64,000 nucleotides of DNA from an uncultured Desulfobulbus sp. (GTDB lineage: Bacteria; Desulfobacterota; Desulfobulbia; Desulfobulbales; Desulfobulbaceae), in contig NZ_OY760916.1 of the NCBI RefSeq assembly GCF_963664075.1, positions 4,498,710 to 4,562,709 of the forward strand, given 5' to 3'. The translations under genes and the position numbers were made by a program. The stretch's first letter is position 1; the number at the start of each line of letters is the position of its first letter. Below are positions 36,169 to 43,999 of the stretch, one piece after another. The notes beneath the pieces were generated by a model. It saw only the letters and a list, made by a program, of their open reading frames with translations, was not told the origin of the DNA and did no database searches.

Positions 36169-36357
36169 CCTTTAAGCGAGACGCCGCTTCACCGTCAAGA
36201 AGACCACGGGAGGAAAACTCTTTTATGAGCAGCGAGCCGCTTTTTAACGCCTGATACAGGCGAATGCATTTCTACGTCCTGCGTTCAGCACTACCATTCT
36301 GGTAGTGCTTCCAGTATATTCCAGAGCAATATTTATTTCCTTTGAGAGGCCGGGCTT

Positions 36358-36425
36358 GTCCAACCCCGGATAAGATTGTGGTTCGTTCGTGCCTCACTCA
36401 CACAATCTATCCTTATTCGTTATAC
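36358..36425 (-). other. composite attC-like site at the right end of IS copy 2
   Basis: On the minus strand the R'' GTATAAC (36419-36425) belongs to the neighbouring cassette, whose start is TTATAC at 36852. The remaining 61 bp come from the element: GAATAAGGATAGATTGTG ... CACAATCTTATCC, GGG, then G/TTGGAC. The stem has one extrahelical A. Equivalent 68-bp sites lie at 31948-32015 and 40708-40775. Confidence 0.8.
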
Positions 36426-36440
36426 TATTTTGTCATATAT

Positions 36441-36815
36441 TTAGTACTTTACAGATATATTGAAATAACTAAAGAATTCTTCTCCAAAAGAAAACGCATA
36501 TATTATTGAAGGCAACAAACATGCAAAAGAAAGATTTGATATGAATTTACTAAATTGTGAGCTTATAAGACCAATAAGTAAATATGGCATAAGAAATGTG
36601 TATATTGTTTTAAATGCAAAATACATATTGTCTACCTCTTGATCAGCAAATGATCTGTAAAAAAAATACTGCAATATCAGAGGAGTAATTAAAGAAATGA
36701 GTACTATTACTATCCATTTCCAAATTGGGAGATTTAGATGGAACAATTTGTAAAATCCCATTACCCCAAGTAAAGGGTGAGCCAAAATTCCCAGTAGCAT
36801 AGCTAAAGAAAACAT
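36441..36815 (-). CDS. cassette gene: small multi-pass membrane protein
   Basis: A 124-residue, very hydrophobic protein with about four membrane segments (FSLAMLLGILAHPLLGVMGF, WIVIVLISLITPLILQYFF, TFLMPYLLIGLISSQFS and a last one). No family is recognised. AT-rich, as many cassettes are. The cassette begins TTATACGTAAAAACTAC with the ATG 37 nt further on, and ends in an attC whose R'' is GTATAAC, the exact complement of its start. Confidence 0.7.
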   Translation of the reverse strand: MFSLAMLLGILAHPLLGVMGFYKLFHLNLPIWKWIVIVLISLITPLILQYFFYRSFADQEVDNMYFAFKTIYTFLMPYLLIGLISSQFSKFISNLSFACLLPSIIYAFSFGEEFFSYFNISVKY

Positions 36816-36852
36816 GAAGTTACCTTTGTGAAATTGTAGTTTTTACGTATAA

Positions 36853-36932
36853 CGCCAGCCATAACCGGACTCAAAATGCGAAGCGAAGCGCAGCGCAGCT
36901 TTTTGGGGTCCGAGTTTATGACATTGTTAGCC
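36853..36932 (-). other. attC recombination site (intact, 80 bp)
   Basis: On the minus strand R'' GGCTAAC (36926-36932), outer arms CATAAACTCGGAC and GTCCGGTTATG (imperfect, with extrahelical bases), a GCTTCGCTTCGC-rich tip and G/TTATAC at 36853/36852. The stop TAA of the upstream TIR-like gene lies inside R''. Confidence 0.85.
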
Positions 36933-37639
36933 CTCGGATACATCATTTGAATCTTCCTCTTCCATCTCGCGCGCAATATCTCTAGCAAACTCCTTTATTG
37001 CGCGAGATGGACCTTTGCCCTCCAATATTTCTTCAATGATTTCTGGGGGGAGACCTTGTTCAAGAAGATTTCGAATTTCTCTCCGTAGCGCCCCAGGGCT
37101 CATAAAACGGTGCTTTCTTTCACGTTCCATATCTATAACATCACTTGATCGTTCCATTGTTCTTACTCTTCGATCAAGAGAGCGAATGGTGCGCAACACT
37201 TCAGACAAAATACTTTCCTCCGAACGAGCAGGAATGTGCTCACCAGCAGGGTTATCAGTCAACGCTAACTGGAATTTCTCTTCAAACTGAGGCCAGTAGG
37301 TATCGAATACTTGCTCAAGAACCTTTTCTCGAAGCGCGTGCTCACCCAATGAAGAATTGAGCGTGCGAACCAACTCATATACGCCATCCCTATTTGGCAT
37401 CGTATGATTGAATTGAGCTAGAGGATTTCCCACATCAGTTGGTTCGAGATCGATCAGGAAAGTGCATACTCTTGCACTTGACAGTCCTTTCGCGAGCGCT
37501 CCTGACTCAAATAGTATCCAGGGCTTCTCTTGATTGTCTTTAGAAAGACAAACAATCCCTATCTTGGTGTCTTTTAGTTGATCAGATATTTCCGAGAACC
37601 AAAGAGAGCCTCTGTCTATATCTTTGCGGTGATATTTCC
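36927..37639 (-). pseudogene. TIR-like domain protein, 5'-truncated cassette gene
   Basis: The open frame starts at the edge of a palindromic repeat at about 37640 and has no start there. It encodes the second half of a TIR-like fold (SEISDQLKDTKIGIVCLSKD, KPWILFESGALAKGLSSARV, CTFLIDLEPTDVGNPLAQFN) and a helical, charged C-terminal part. An internal GTG at 37433 could give a 168-residue product without most of the TIR core. TIR proteins of this kind often act in phage defence, but this copy is probably inactive. Confidence 0.7.
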
Positions 37640-38229
37640 GGGGACATAATACCTATTCTGAGTTTTCTCTTAAAATCAGTATTATGTCCCCTGATATTTA
37701 TAAAAGTGTAAAGGCTTTTTGCATTTGTATTGTGCTTGATAATGTTGAGTTCAGTTTCAGAGCATAATTCCTCAAAGCGAGCAACACTTTCTTTGTGTTT
37801 GTCGGTAAATCTATATCGCAGGCTATCTGATTCCATGTACAGAAGAAATGACAGCGGAATTACCCATACTGCATGCAAGGCCCCGATGCCAATTTGATTT
37901 AGAAATAAGAGAAATGATCCCGCATTTTTTTTACGCTTATTAACAAAGAATGAAAATATGACAAAAGTTCCCCCCGCGCACAATGGCAGGATGAGAGTGG
38001 TAGCAAGGCGCTTAATTAATGCGGAGAAGTCTGTACTGTTTCTAAAAGGAAAAAGTTGTATGGCCCACCATGTTGTAGCCGCACAAATAATGATGCCTGC
38101 AATTATTCCAGCTATTTTGATTGTGGAGTGTTTTTCACGTTTTATTGCAAATTGCTTGCAAAGAAATAAGGCAATGAAAGCTGCAATCAGAAAGGACGGG
38201 ATGTACCCTATTGCGAATGCGATACCCAA
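37582..38229 (-). CDS. cassette gene: membrane protein with altered C-terminus
   Basis: A 215-residue frame with four to five membrane segments (GYIPSFLIAAFIALFLCKQF, AGIIAGIIICAATTWWAIQL, LILPLCAGGTFVIFSFFV, IGALHAVWVIPLSFLLYM) and a cytosolic tail. The start is TTG at 38229 with AAGGA upstream, 26 nt into a cassette that begins TTATAT. The last 35 residues are encoded by the palindromic repeat at 37640-37691 and out-of-frame TIR-gene sequence, so the original C-terminus and attC are lost. Function unknown. Confidence 0.6.
   Translation of the reverse strand: MGIAFAIGYIPSFLIAAFIALFLCKQFAIKREKHSTIKIAGIIAGIIICAATTWWAIQLFPFRNSTDFSALIKRLATTLILPLCAGGTFVIFSFFVNKRKKNAGSFLLFLNQIGIGALHAVWVIPLSFLLYMESDSLRYRFTDKHKESVARFEELCSETELNIIKHNTNAKSLYTFINIRGHNTDFKRKLRIGIMSPEISPQRYRQRLSLVLGNI
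37640..37691. repeat. GGGGACATAATAC palindrome
   Basis: A 52-bp unit with perfect 13-bp inverted ends (GGGGACATAATAC and GTATTATGTCCCC). It sits exactly at the junction of two truncated cassette genes, so its arrival, or a deletion ending at it, fused two cassettes and removed an attC. Confidence 0.8.
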
Positions 38230-38255
38230 GGCAACAGTTCCTTTTTAAAATATAA

Positions 38256-38412
38256 TCGCGGAGCTGACCAGCGCCGTGTGCCGCGCAAGCAAGCGCAGCT
38301 TGATTGTGTGGTGCGCGGTGTCTGGTCAAGCTCCTTGTTCTGGCGCGAAGCGACAGGGCAAGGAGATTGACGAAGTCAGCTCCGCGATTCTTGGCGACGA
38401 AGTCGCCAAGAA
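38256..38412 (-). repeat. 157-bp gene-less multi-hairpin unit (S2)
   Basis: Same structure and length as S1 and S3, beginning TTCTTGGCGACTTCGTCGCC on the minus strand and ending CTCCGCGA, immediately before the cassette start TTATAT. Confidence 0.85.
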
Positions 38413-38478
38413 CGCCAAGCTCACCGGTAAATTGGGAGCGTAGCGAGTAATTTATCCGCGTGCAGCTTTTTGTTGGAC
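38413..38478 (-). other. attC-like site at the left end of IS copy 3
   Basis: On the minus strand GTCCAAC (element end), AAAAAGCTGCACGCGGATAA, a short tip, AATTTACCGGTGAGCTTGGC and G/TT at 38413/38412. The arms GCTGCACGCGGATAAATT and AATTTACCGGTGAGC pair with extrahelical bases. Its inner sequence differs from the equivalent site of copy 2, so it derives from a different attC. Confidence 0.8.
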
Positions 38479-38561
38479 GAAGCCGCTGCGCGGCAGAATA
38501 AAAACCAGTGTATACTCGTGTAAGAGTTTAATTTTCAAACACTTACAGCAAGGAGTATACT

Positions 38562-39466
38562 ATGAACAAAGCCGAAATTAAACGATTCGAGTCCCTCTAT
38601 GAACGCCACCTGCAAAAGCTTGCGCTACAAGGGAAAAGCGCCAAAACAATAGATGCTTATGGCCGAGCTGTGCGTCGACTGGTCTCATATTTCGATTGTT
38701 GCCCCGACAAGCTCAGCGTGCAAGAGCTGGAAGAGTACTTTGCCAAATTGGTCAAGGGGTACTCTTGGAGCACAGTCAAGCTGGACCGGCTCGGTCTCAT
38801 GTTTTTCTGGAAACATGTTCTGGAGACGGATTGGCAGTGGCTCAACATCGTCAAAGCACCTGTCGTTAAAACCATTCCGGATATCCTGACCCGCGAAGAG
38901 ATCGGCAGGATCATTCATGGCTGCCGGGAGCTCCGCTATCGCGTCTTTCTCTTCACCACCTATTCCATGGGGCTTCGCCTGGAAGAGGCTTTGTCTCTTC
39001 AGGTCGGTGATATCGATACCGGCCATATGAAGGTCCATATCCGTCGCGGTAAGGGGCATAAAGATCGTCTTGTCCCGTTGCCGAACCGCACCTTGGAAGC
39101 GTTACGCCTGCTCTGGCGTGAACACCAGCACCCGAAGTTGTTGTTTCCCAATTACCGGGGATCAATGGAAACGATCCGACAGGCGACAAACCACATGAAT
39201 AATGGCGGTGCTCAGCAGGCCATGAAGGCCGTTGTCACCTCCTGTGGAATTAAAAAAAAGTCTCGATCCACAGCCTTCGCCACAGCTTCGCTACCCACCT
39301 GCTCGAGTCCGGCCTGAGCCTAAGGCATATCCAGGCTCTGCTGGGGCATGCCAGCCCCACGACTACTGCCCGTTACACTCATCTCACCGATGTTGCCGAA
39401 CTGGATAGCCAGGCAACGATCAATGCCTTGGTCAACTCACTGCAACTCAATCCGGCAGGGAGATAA
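38562..39466 (+). CDS. tyrosine recombinase of the IS91-like element, copy 3, interrupted at an A8 run
   Basis: Identical in layout to copy 2: a 251-residue first frame (38562-39317) with [10 protein letters not shown] and [10 protein letters not shown], an A8 run at 39252-39259, then the catalytic H-x-x-R, H and Y in the next frame up to the stop at 39466. That both full-length copies share the same A8 argues for recent copying of one version. Confidence 0.8.
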
Positions 39467-39468
39467 CT

Positions 39469-40518
39469 ATGGACCTGGCCACTCTTGTTCACCAATATTA
39501 TGATGTCTTCATGGCGCGGTTCGGCAAAACCATCCTGCCAGAACAACGCAAGGCCCTTGATGCGATTCTCCGTTGCCGAACGCCTGCTTCCGGGGAACTC
39601 TACGTGCAGTGCCCTGACTGCCATCATGGCCAATGGCGGCCTCTCTCCTGTGGTAACCGCCATTGCCCGCGCTGCCAAAATCACCTGACCAGTCTCTGGA
39701 TCGACAAACAACGGGAAAAGCTCCTGCCTGTGCCCTATTTCATGGTGACCTTTACCTTGCCCTATCAGCTGCGTTCGTTGGCTTATCGTTACCAGGGAGA
39801 GGTCTATTCGCTCATGTTCCGGTGTGCTGCCGAAGTCCTGCGTTCATTCGCCCGCAATGCAAAATCTTTGGGCGCCGAGATCGGCATGACCATGGTCCTG
39901 CACACCCATTCAAGGAGATTGGAATTTCACCCGCATATCCACGTCCTGATCCCTGGAGGTGGCATTGACCAACAGGCTCGGGTTTGGAAAAAGCTATCGG
40001 GGAAATATCTCTTCAACGGTTTTGCCTTGGCCAAAGCCTTTCGCGGTAAGTTCCTGGCCGGAGCAGATGCTATCGGCTTGCGGATCACAGACAAAGTTCC
40101 GAAAAAATGGGTTGTCCACTGCGACCATATGGGCACCGGCGCACCGGCCTTAAAATACCTCGCAAGGTATTTGTACCGAGGCGTGATTGGAGAAAAAAAC
40201 ATCATTGCCAATACCAACGGCGAAGTAACCTTTAGGTACCGGGACAGCGCTACCGGGACAATGCAGAAGAGGACGCTTAGGGGAGAAGAGTTTCTGCGTC
40301 TGCTTCTTCAACATGTCTTGCCAAACGGGTTTAGGCGGCTGCGCGAATATGGATTTCTGCACGGGAATGCCAAGAAAATCCGTATGCTGGTCCAGTTGGT
40401 CCTGCACGTCGTTATCAGGCCGCAGCCGCCTCGCCCCCGACCAGTGTTTGCCTGCCCTCACTGCAATCAACCGATGCGCATTGTGTGCTTTAGAAATTCT
40501 TACCGCCAACCCGGGTAA
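39469..40518 (+). CDS. IS91-family Y2 (HUH) transposase, copy 3
   Basis: A 349-residue transposase, essentially identical to copy 2: zinc-binding N-terminus, HUH motif FHPHIHVL, Y2 motif YLARYLYRG. Intact reading frame, 2 nt after the recombinase. Confidence 0.93.
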   Translation: MDLATLVHQYYDVFMARFGKTILPEQRKALDAILRCRTPASGELYVQCPDCHHGQWRPLSCGNRHCPRCQNHLTSLWIDKQREKLLPVPYFMVTFTLPYQLRSLAYRYQGEVYSLMFRCAAEVLRSFARNAKSLGAEIGMTMVLHTHSRRLEFHPHIHVLIPGGGIDQQARVWKKLSGKYLFNGFALAKAFRGKFLAGADAIGLRITDKVPKKWVVHCDHMGTGAPALKYLARYLYRGVIGEKNIIANTNGEVTFRYRDSATGTMQKRTLRGEEFLRLLLQHVLPNGFRRLREYGFLHGNAKKIRMLVQLVLHVVIRPQPPRPRPVFACPHCNQPMRIVCFRNSYRQPG

Positions 40519-40793
40519 CCTTTAAGCGAGACGCCGCTTCACCGTCAAGAAGACCACGGGAGGAAAACTCTTTTATGAGCAGCGAGCCGCTTTTTAACGC
40601 CAGATACAGGCGAATGCATTCCTACGTCCTGCGTTCAGCACTACCATTCTGGTAGTGCTTCCAGTATATTCCAGAGCAATATTTATTTCCTTTGAGAGGC
40701 CGGGCTTGTCCAACCCCGGATAAGATTGTGGTTCGTTCGTGCCTCACTCACACAATCTATCCTTATTCGTTAGGCATAGTCGGGGCAAGCTCC

Positions 40794-42965
40794 CTATTTT
40801 AAGCAGCACTTCTTGTGTTTTTTCCCACTACCACATGGGCACCTTTCATTACGCCCAATCTTCTTAGATTTTCTAGTTACTGTGTTAAAATTAACCTTAT
40901 TTTTTCCTTTCAATGACTGAGGCTTAGGAAGACCCTTAGTCGCCTTGTCCATTTCATCAGACTGTTCCCATTTAAACTCTTTATTAACACCAAATCTCAA
41001 CCTTTGGGAACTGGTGCCAATGCACACACCGAACCATTGGTCAGCCTTCTGATCATATTTCCTGACCTCACAATGACGATCTAACCTCTTCGCAGCCTCG
41101 GCATCTGAGTCATTGTTACAGTGAATAGTAAGCCCCGTACTTCCTTCACTTATGCCAAGTGTTAAATCATGATGTTTACCATCTTTTTTCCCCAATTCAA
41201 CTAGCTTCGATATCCCGTCATTAATCATTTCGATTGTGTCGCCACTAAGTGTCAATAGCATAAAACCAAAATCTACAGTGCCTGAATGATCACGCAATTC
41301 AATGTCTTTAACCAATCTGTCGAAGTGCGTTCCTTCGTACTTTGTTAATATCCCATCTGGAGTCTCACTACCAGGAATGCCATCTCGTCTCGTCAGCATT
41401 GCAAGATCTAAGTCAGCGCAAATGTCATCTCCTAGCTGCATCATTGTGTATTCACCATCCATCCAGAGATTTTGTTTTAGATGGTATGACAAGATCGTTA
41501 GCTCGTGAGTGGATAATATTTTATCGCCATACAGCGTTCTTCTGTTGACGTAGCTTAGGAAGTGCAAAGGAGAACTTAGCATCTCTGTTACAACATCCAA
41601 GAAGAAAACATCCATCACAAATGCTGGTTTGATAAAATCAGTAGGATTTTGCTTGAGGAACTGCCTGGCTTGAAATGACAAAGCGGGATAATGATCAGAT
41701 ACCACGCAGAAGGGGTAGATTTCTTTAAATTCTCTTCTGATGGTTATTTCATTACCCTGTTCGTCTAAGAGCTTATAGTTATTGTCAGATAAATAATTTG
41801 AACATGAAAAGGCTTGGTCATATGCATCTTGAACGGCTTTTTTAAAGTCATCTTTTAGAGATAAGTCGTTCCCTTTGCGGGCAGCTATAGTCAGTTTCTT
41901 TGACTTTGCCTGCAATACTATTGCTCTATTTGCAAACACTACAAGAACGTCTATTTCACCAGCTTTATTGCGCTTCGCATCTACAATATCAACATTCTGA
42001 AAAACTCGTTTTTCTCCGAAGACTCGCACAAGCCTTCTGTTTGAAAATTCTTCTGTAAATTCGCCGCGATGTCCCATCGCAATACTTCTGTACGCCGCAT
42101 CCGAATTGAACCAAAAGAATGGCGTTTCGTATAACGCCTCTACCAAGCTGTAATTCTGAAACAGTAAGTATTTATCTTCTTCAAGCTTTATTATTGGATA
42201 GGCATTTATTGGGTTAAAGTCATCTAAGGATTTGAAGTCGTTTTGGTCAATTGGCGAAACAAAGGATTCAATAAAACTCCTACAAGCCTCAACATCCAAT
42301 CCGGACTTATCGGCTATTTCTCTTAAGGAAAAGGTATAAGCTTCAAAGAAAGTCCATTCGTTTGGATGTTTATCTGCTAAACCAACAAGAGCATCATTAA
42401 TCTTGTCGTTCTGTAACACCTGAATTGCTGATACAACAGACATGGCTTGCTCAAGTGAATAGCCTTTGTTTTCAATTAGCCATGCGTTATCTTTTCTATA
42501 CTTATCTTCAGCTAGATCCCTATACTGAAAGTGGTATGCTGATTCACCCCCATAAAAAATTGATTCTCTTAGTACAGCGCCAGAATTGAAAGGGTTAAAG
42601 TCATCATCACCAATTTTATTTGGGTCAAATATCTCTTGCATTGGCGGCATCATGGAATGATGCAACTCCTGAAGTAAAGCATCTGTTCCACTAATATATT
42701 CTTGCATCACTTCTGGCGAAGGTATTGTTGCATCTATATCCTTTTTACTTGCCAGTCCAATTAGTGTAGATATTTCTGTTCTTACCAAACGCTCCATTGA
42801 GAATTGTTGCAATACATCTTCAGGCTTCACTTCATCAGCGTATCTGATGGTGTTATCTCGAAAACAGAAATATGCGATTGCGTGGATGTAACCGGGAGAT
42901 TGGCAAAGAACTTCTAGTTCTTTAAATACTTCGCTTTCCTTTCTGGCTATTTTATTTTCCGGCAT
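40794..42965 (-). CDS. cassette gene: large PD-(D/E)XK-like protein with SEC-C zinc motif
   Basis: A 723-residue protein, unusually large for a cassette gene. Residues about 315-350 read FQNVDIVDAKRNKAGEIDVL then VVFANRAIVLQAKSKKLT; the E-I-D ... Q-A-K-S-K spacing is that of a PD-(D/E)XK nuclease core (NERD/Mrr-like). The C-terminus is a SEC-C zinc motif (NERCPCGSGKKHKKCCLK). The rest is unassigned and mostly helical. The combination suggests a nucleic-acid-cutting defence protein; this is inference. The cassette starts TTAGGC at 42993 and its stop is followed by an attC with R'' GCCTAAC. Confidence 0.7.
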   Translation of the reverse strand: MPENKIARKESEVFKELEVLCQSPGYIHAIAYFCFRDNTIRYADEVKPEDVLQQFSMERLVRTEISTLIGLASKKDIDATIPSPEVMQEYISGTDALLQELHHSMMPPMQEIFDPNKIGDDDFNPFNSGAVLRESIFYGGESAYHFQYRDLAEDKYRKDNAWLIENKGYSLEQAMSVVSAIQVLQNDKINDALVGLADKHPNEWTFFEAYTFSLREIADKSGLDVEACRSFIESFVSPIDQNDFKSLDDFNPINAYPIIKLEEDKYLLFQNYSLVEALYETPFFWFNSDAAYRSIAMGHRGEFTEEFSNRRLVRVFGEKRVFQNVDIVDAKRNKAGEIDVLVVFANRAIVLQAKSKKLTIAARKGNDLSLKDDFKKAVQDAYDQAFSCSNYLSDNNYKLLDEQGNEITIRREFKEIYPFCVVSDHYPALSFQARQFLKQNPTDFIKPAFVMDVFFLDVVTEMLSSPLHFLSYVNRRTLYGDKILSTHELTILSYHLKQNLWMDGEYTMMQLGDDICADLDLAMLTRRDGIPGSETPDGILTKYEGTHFDRLVKDIELRDHSGTVDFGFMLLTLSGDTIEMINDGISKLVELGKKDGKHHDLTLGISEGSTGLTIHCNNDSDAEAAKRLDRHCEVRKYDQKADQWFGVCIGTSSQRLRFGVNKEFKWEQSDEMDKATKGLPKPQSLKGKNKVNFNTVTRKSKKIGRNERCPCGSGKKHKKCCLK

Positions 42966-42993
42966 CCAGTGCTCTCCAGATTGTATTGCCTAA

Positions 42994-43150
42994 TCGCGGA
43001 GCTGACCAGCGCCGTGTGCCGCGCAAGCAAGCGCAGCTTGATTGTGTGGTGCGCGGTGTCTGGTCAAGCTCCTTGTTCTGGCGCGAAGCGACAGGGCAAG
43101 GAGATTGACGAAGTCAGCTCCGCGATTCTTGGCGACGAAGTCGCCAAGAA
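42994..43150 (-). repeat. 157-bp gene-less multi-hairpin unit (S1)
   Basis: Nearly identical to S2. It is preceded by CTTG/TTCTTGG on the minus strand and ends GCGA before the cassette start TTAGGC. It is the outermost recognisable unit of the array. Confidence 0.85.
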
Positions 43151-43507
43151 CAAGTAATTATCTAGTTTCTCGGTAATACCCCTTCCCTCCGCCAAACGGT
43201 CTGGGGCTATATGCAAATGGAAGAGATGTCTTTCTACCAGATTTTCTCAGGTGTACCTGGTTCCCTCAATAAAAACAAATAATTAAAACTTACTCTTGGG
43301 CTAGCTTTAAACAACAATGGGCTAGACCATTCTATTTGTTTGCTCGATAACAAACATCTGAAGCATGTTATAAAGTTTCTCTTTATCTACATATTCGTCC
43401 TTGATGAGTGGCTGGCTCTTCCCAGAGGAGTCAAATTCCTTCCAATTTATCTATTTTCCATACAGGCTCTCGGCTTTTTATGATTCGGCAGCAGAGCCGC
43501 CCCATCA
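43151..43507. other. 357-bp spacer between cassette array and thioesterase
   Basis: AT-rich sequence with no supportable gene. An integron integrase or a primary attI site would be expected near here if this were the array's head; I find no integrase frame. Confidence 0.6.
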
Positions 43508-43912
43508 TCAGGCAGGGGCCAGGTCTCTGAAATGGGATTGGAGTATTGCCCGCAGCTCATCGGTAATTGGCACAGAGCGCTGGTTCTGAAAATCAAAATG
43601 GACCAGGGTGGTTTTTCCTTTGCAACAGAGCCGATCCTTTTGATGCGCTTCCTGGTAGACCTCAAAGCTTGAAGAGCCGATTCTGGAAATCCAGGTTTTG
43701 ATGAGGACTTCGTGTTCGAGGTAGATTTGGGAGAGGAAGTCCACTTCAAAGCGGGCCAGAATGAGGTTCCAGTTTTTGAAGGTGAACTCGGGGTTGAACA
43801 GCTTGTAGACGGGATTGCGTGCCTGTTCGAACCAGCGGGGGAGAATGGTGTTGTTGACATGGCCAAGCCCATCAACGTCGCCAAATTTGGGAGTAATCGT
43901 TATTGCATACAT
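43508..43912 (-). CDS. acyl-CoA thioesterase, hotdog fold (YbgC/4HBT type)
   Basis: A 134-residue hotdog thioesterase. FGDVDGLGHVNNTILPRWFE is the active-site motif with the catalytic aspartate, and LARFEVDFLSQIYLEHEVLI and TLVHFDFQNQRSVPITDELR are typical strands. The cobamide cluster downstream is unrelated. Its 3' end is duplicated as a fragment at 28014-28113, making this gene the right edge of the accessory region. Substrate not predictable. Confidence 0.9.
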   Translation of the reverse strand: MYAITITPKFGDVDGLGHVNNTILPRWFEQARNPVYKLFNPEFTFKNWNLILARFEVDFLSQIYLEHEVLIKTWISRIGSSSFEVYQEAHQKDRLCCKGKTTLVHFDFQNQRSVPITDELRAILQSHFRDLAPA

Positions 43913-43999
43913 TGCACTCTTACCTCAAATCTTTATCCTGCATTCGTGCGGTCCCGATGACTGTTGACGAATTCAGGCAATTAAAAAGGCAAAAATATA

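Larger units (their letters stand above)
34122..36418 (+). mobile_element. IS91-family element, copy 2 (full length)
   Basis: A 2297-bp element carrying a tyrosine recombinase and a Y2 transposase in tandem. The left end is GTTGGACGAAGCCGCTGCGC with a short GCCGC/GCGGC palindrome. The right end carries GTCCAACCCCGGATAAGATT and a hairpin to CACAATCTATCC, then TTATTC. There is no target duplication. It is nearly identical to copy 3 (38472-40768) and sits in the same orientation inside an attC site. Confidence 0.9.
38472..40768 (+). mobile_element. IS91-family element, copy 3 (full length)
   Basis: The same 2297 bp as copy 2, differing at a handful of positions (for example RYQGE for RHQGE in the transposase). 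It has the same ends, orientation and placement inside an attC. Its right flank is GTTAGGC (40769-40775), the complement of the start of the neighbouring cassette. Confidence 0.9.

Noticed and set aside
30518-39466. Tyrosine recombinase as the integron integrase IntI
   Set aside because: It is encoded inside each IS91-like copy, directly before the transposase, and is the same in all copies; I see no extra IntI-type domain.
32871-43150. Regularly recurring hairpin units resembling a CRISPR array
   Set aside because: The units are kilobases apart, lie at cassette junctions and are palindromic; there are no short spacers and no cas genes.
43151-43507. Possible attI site and integrase promoter at the array edge
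   Set aside because: Only a CTTG/TT junction is visible; no integrase frame and no attI-like direct repeats were found.
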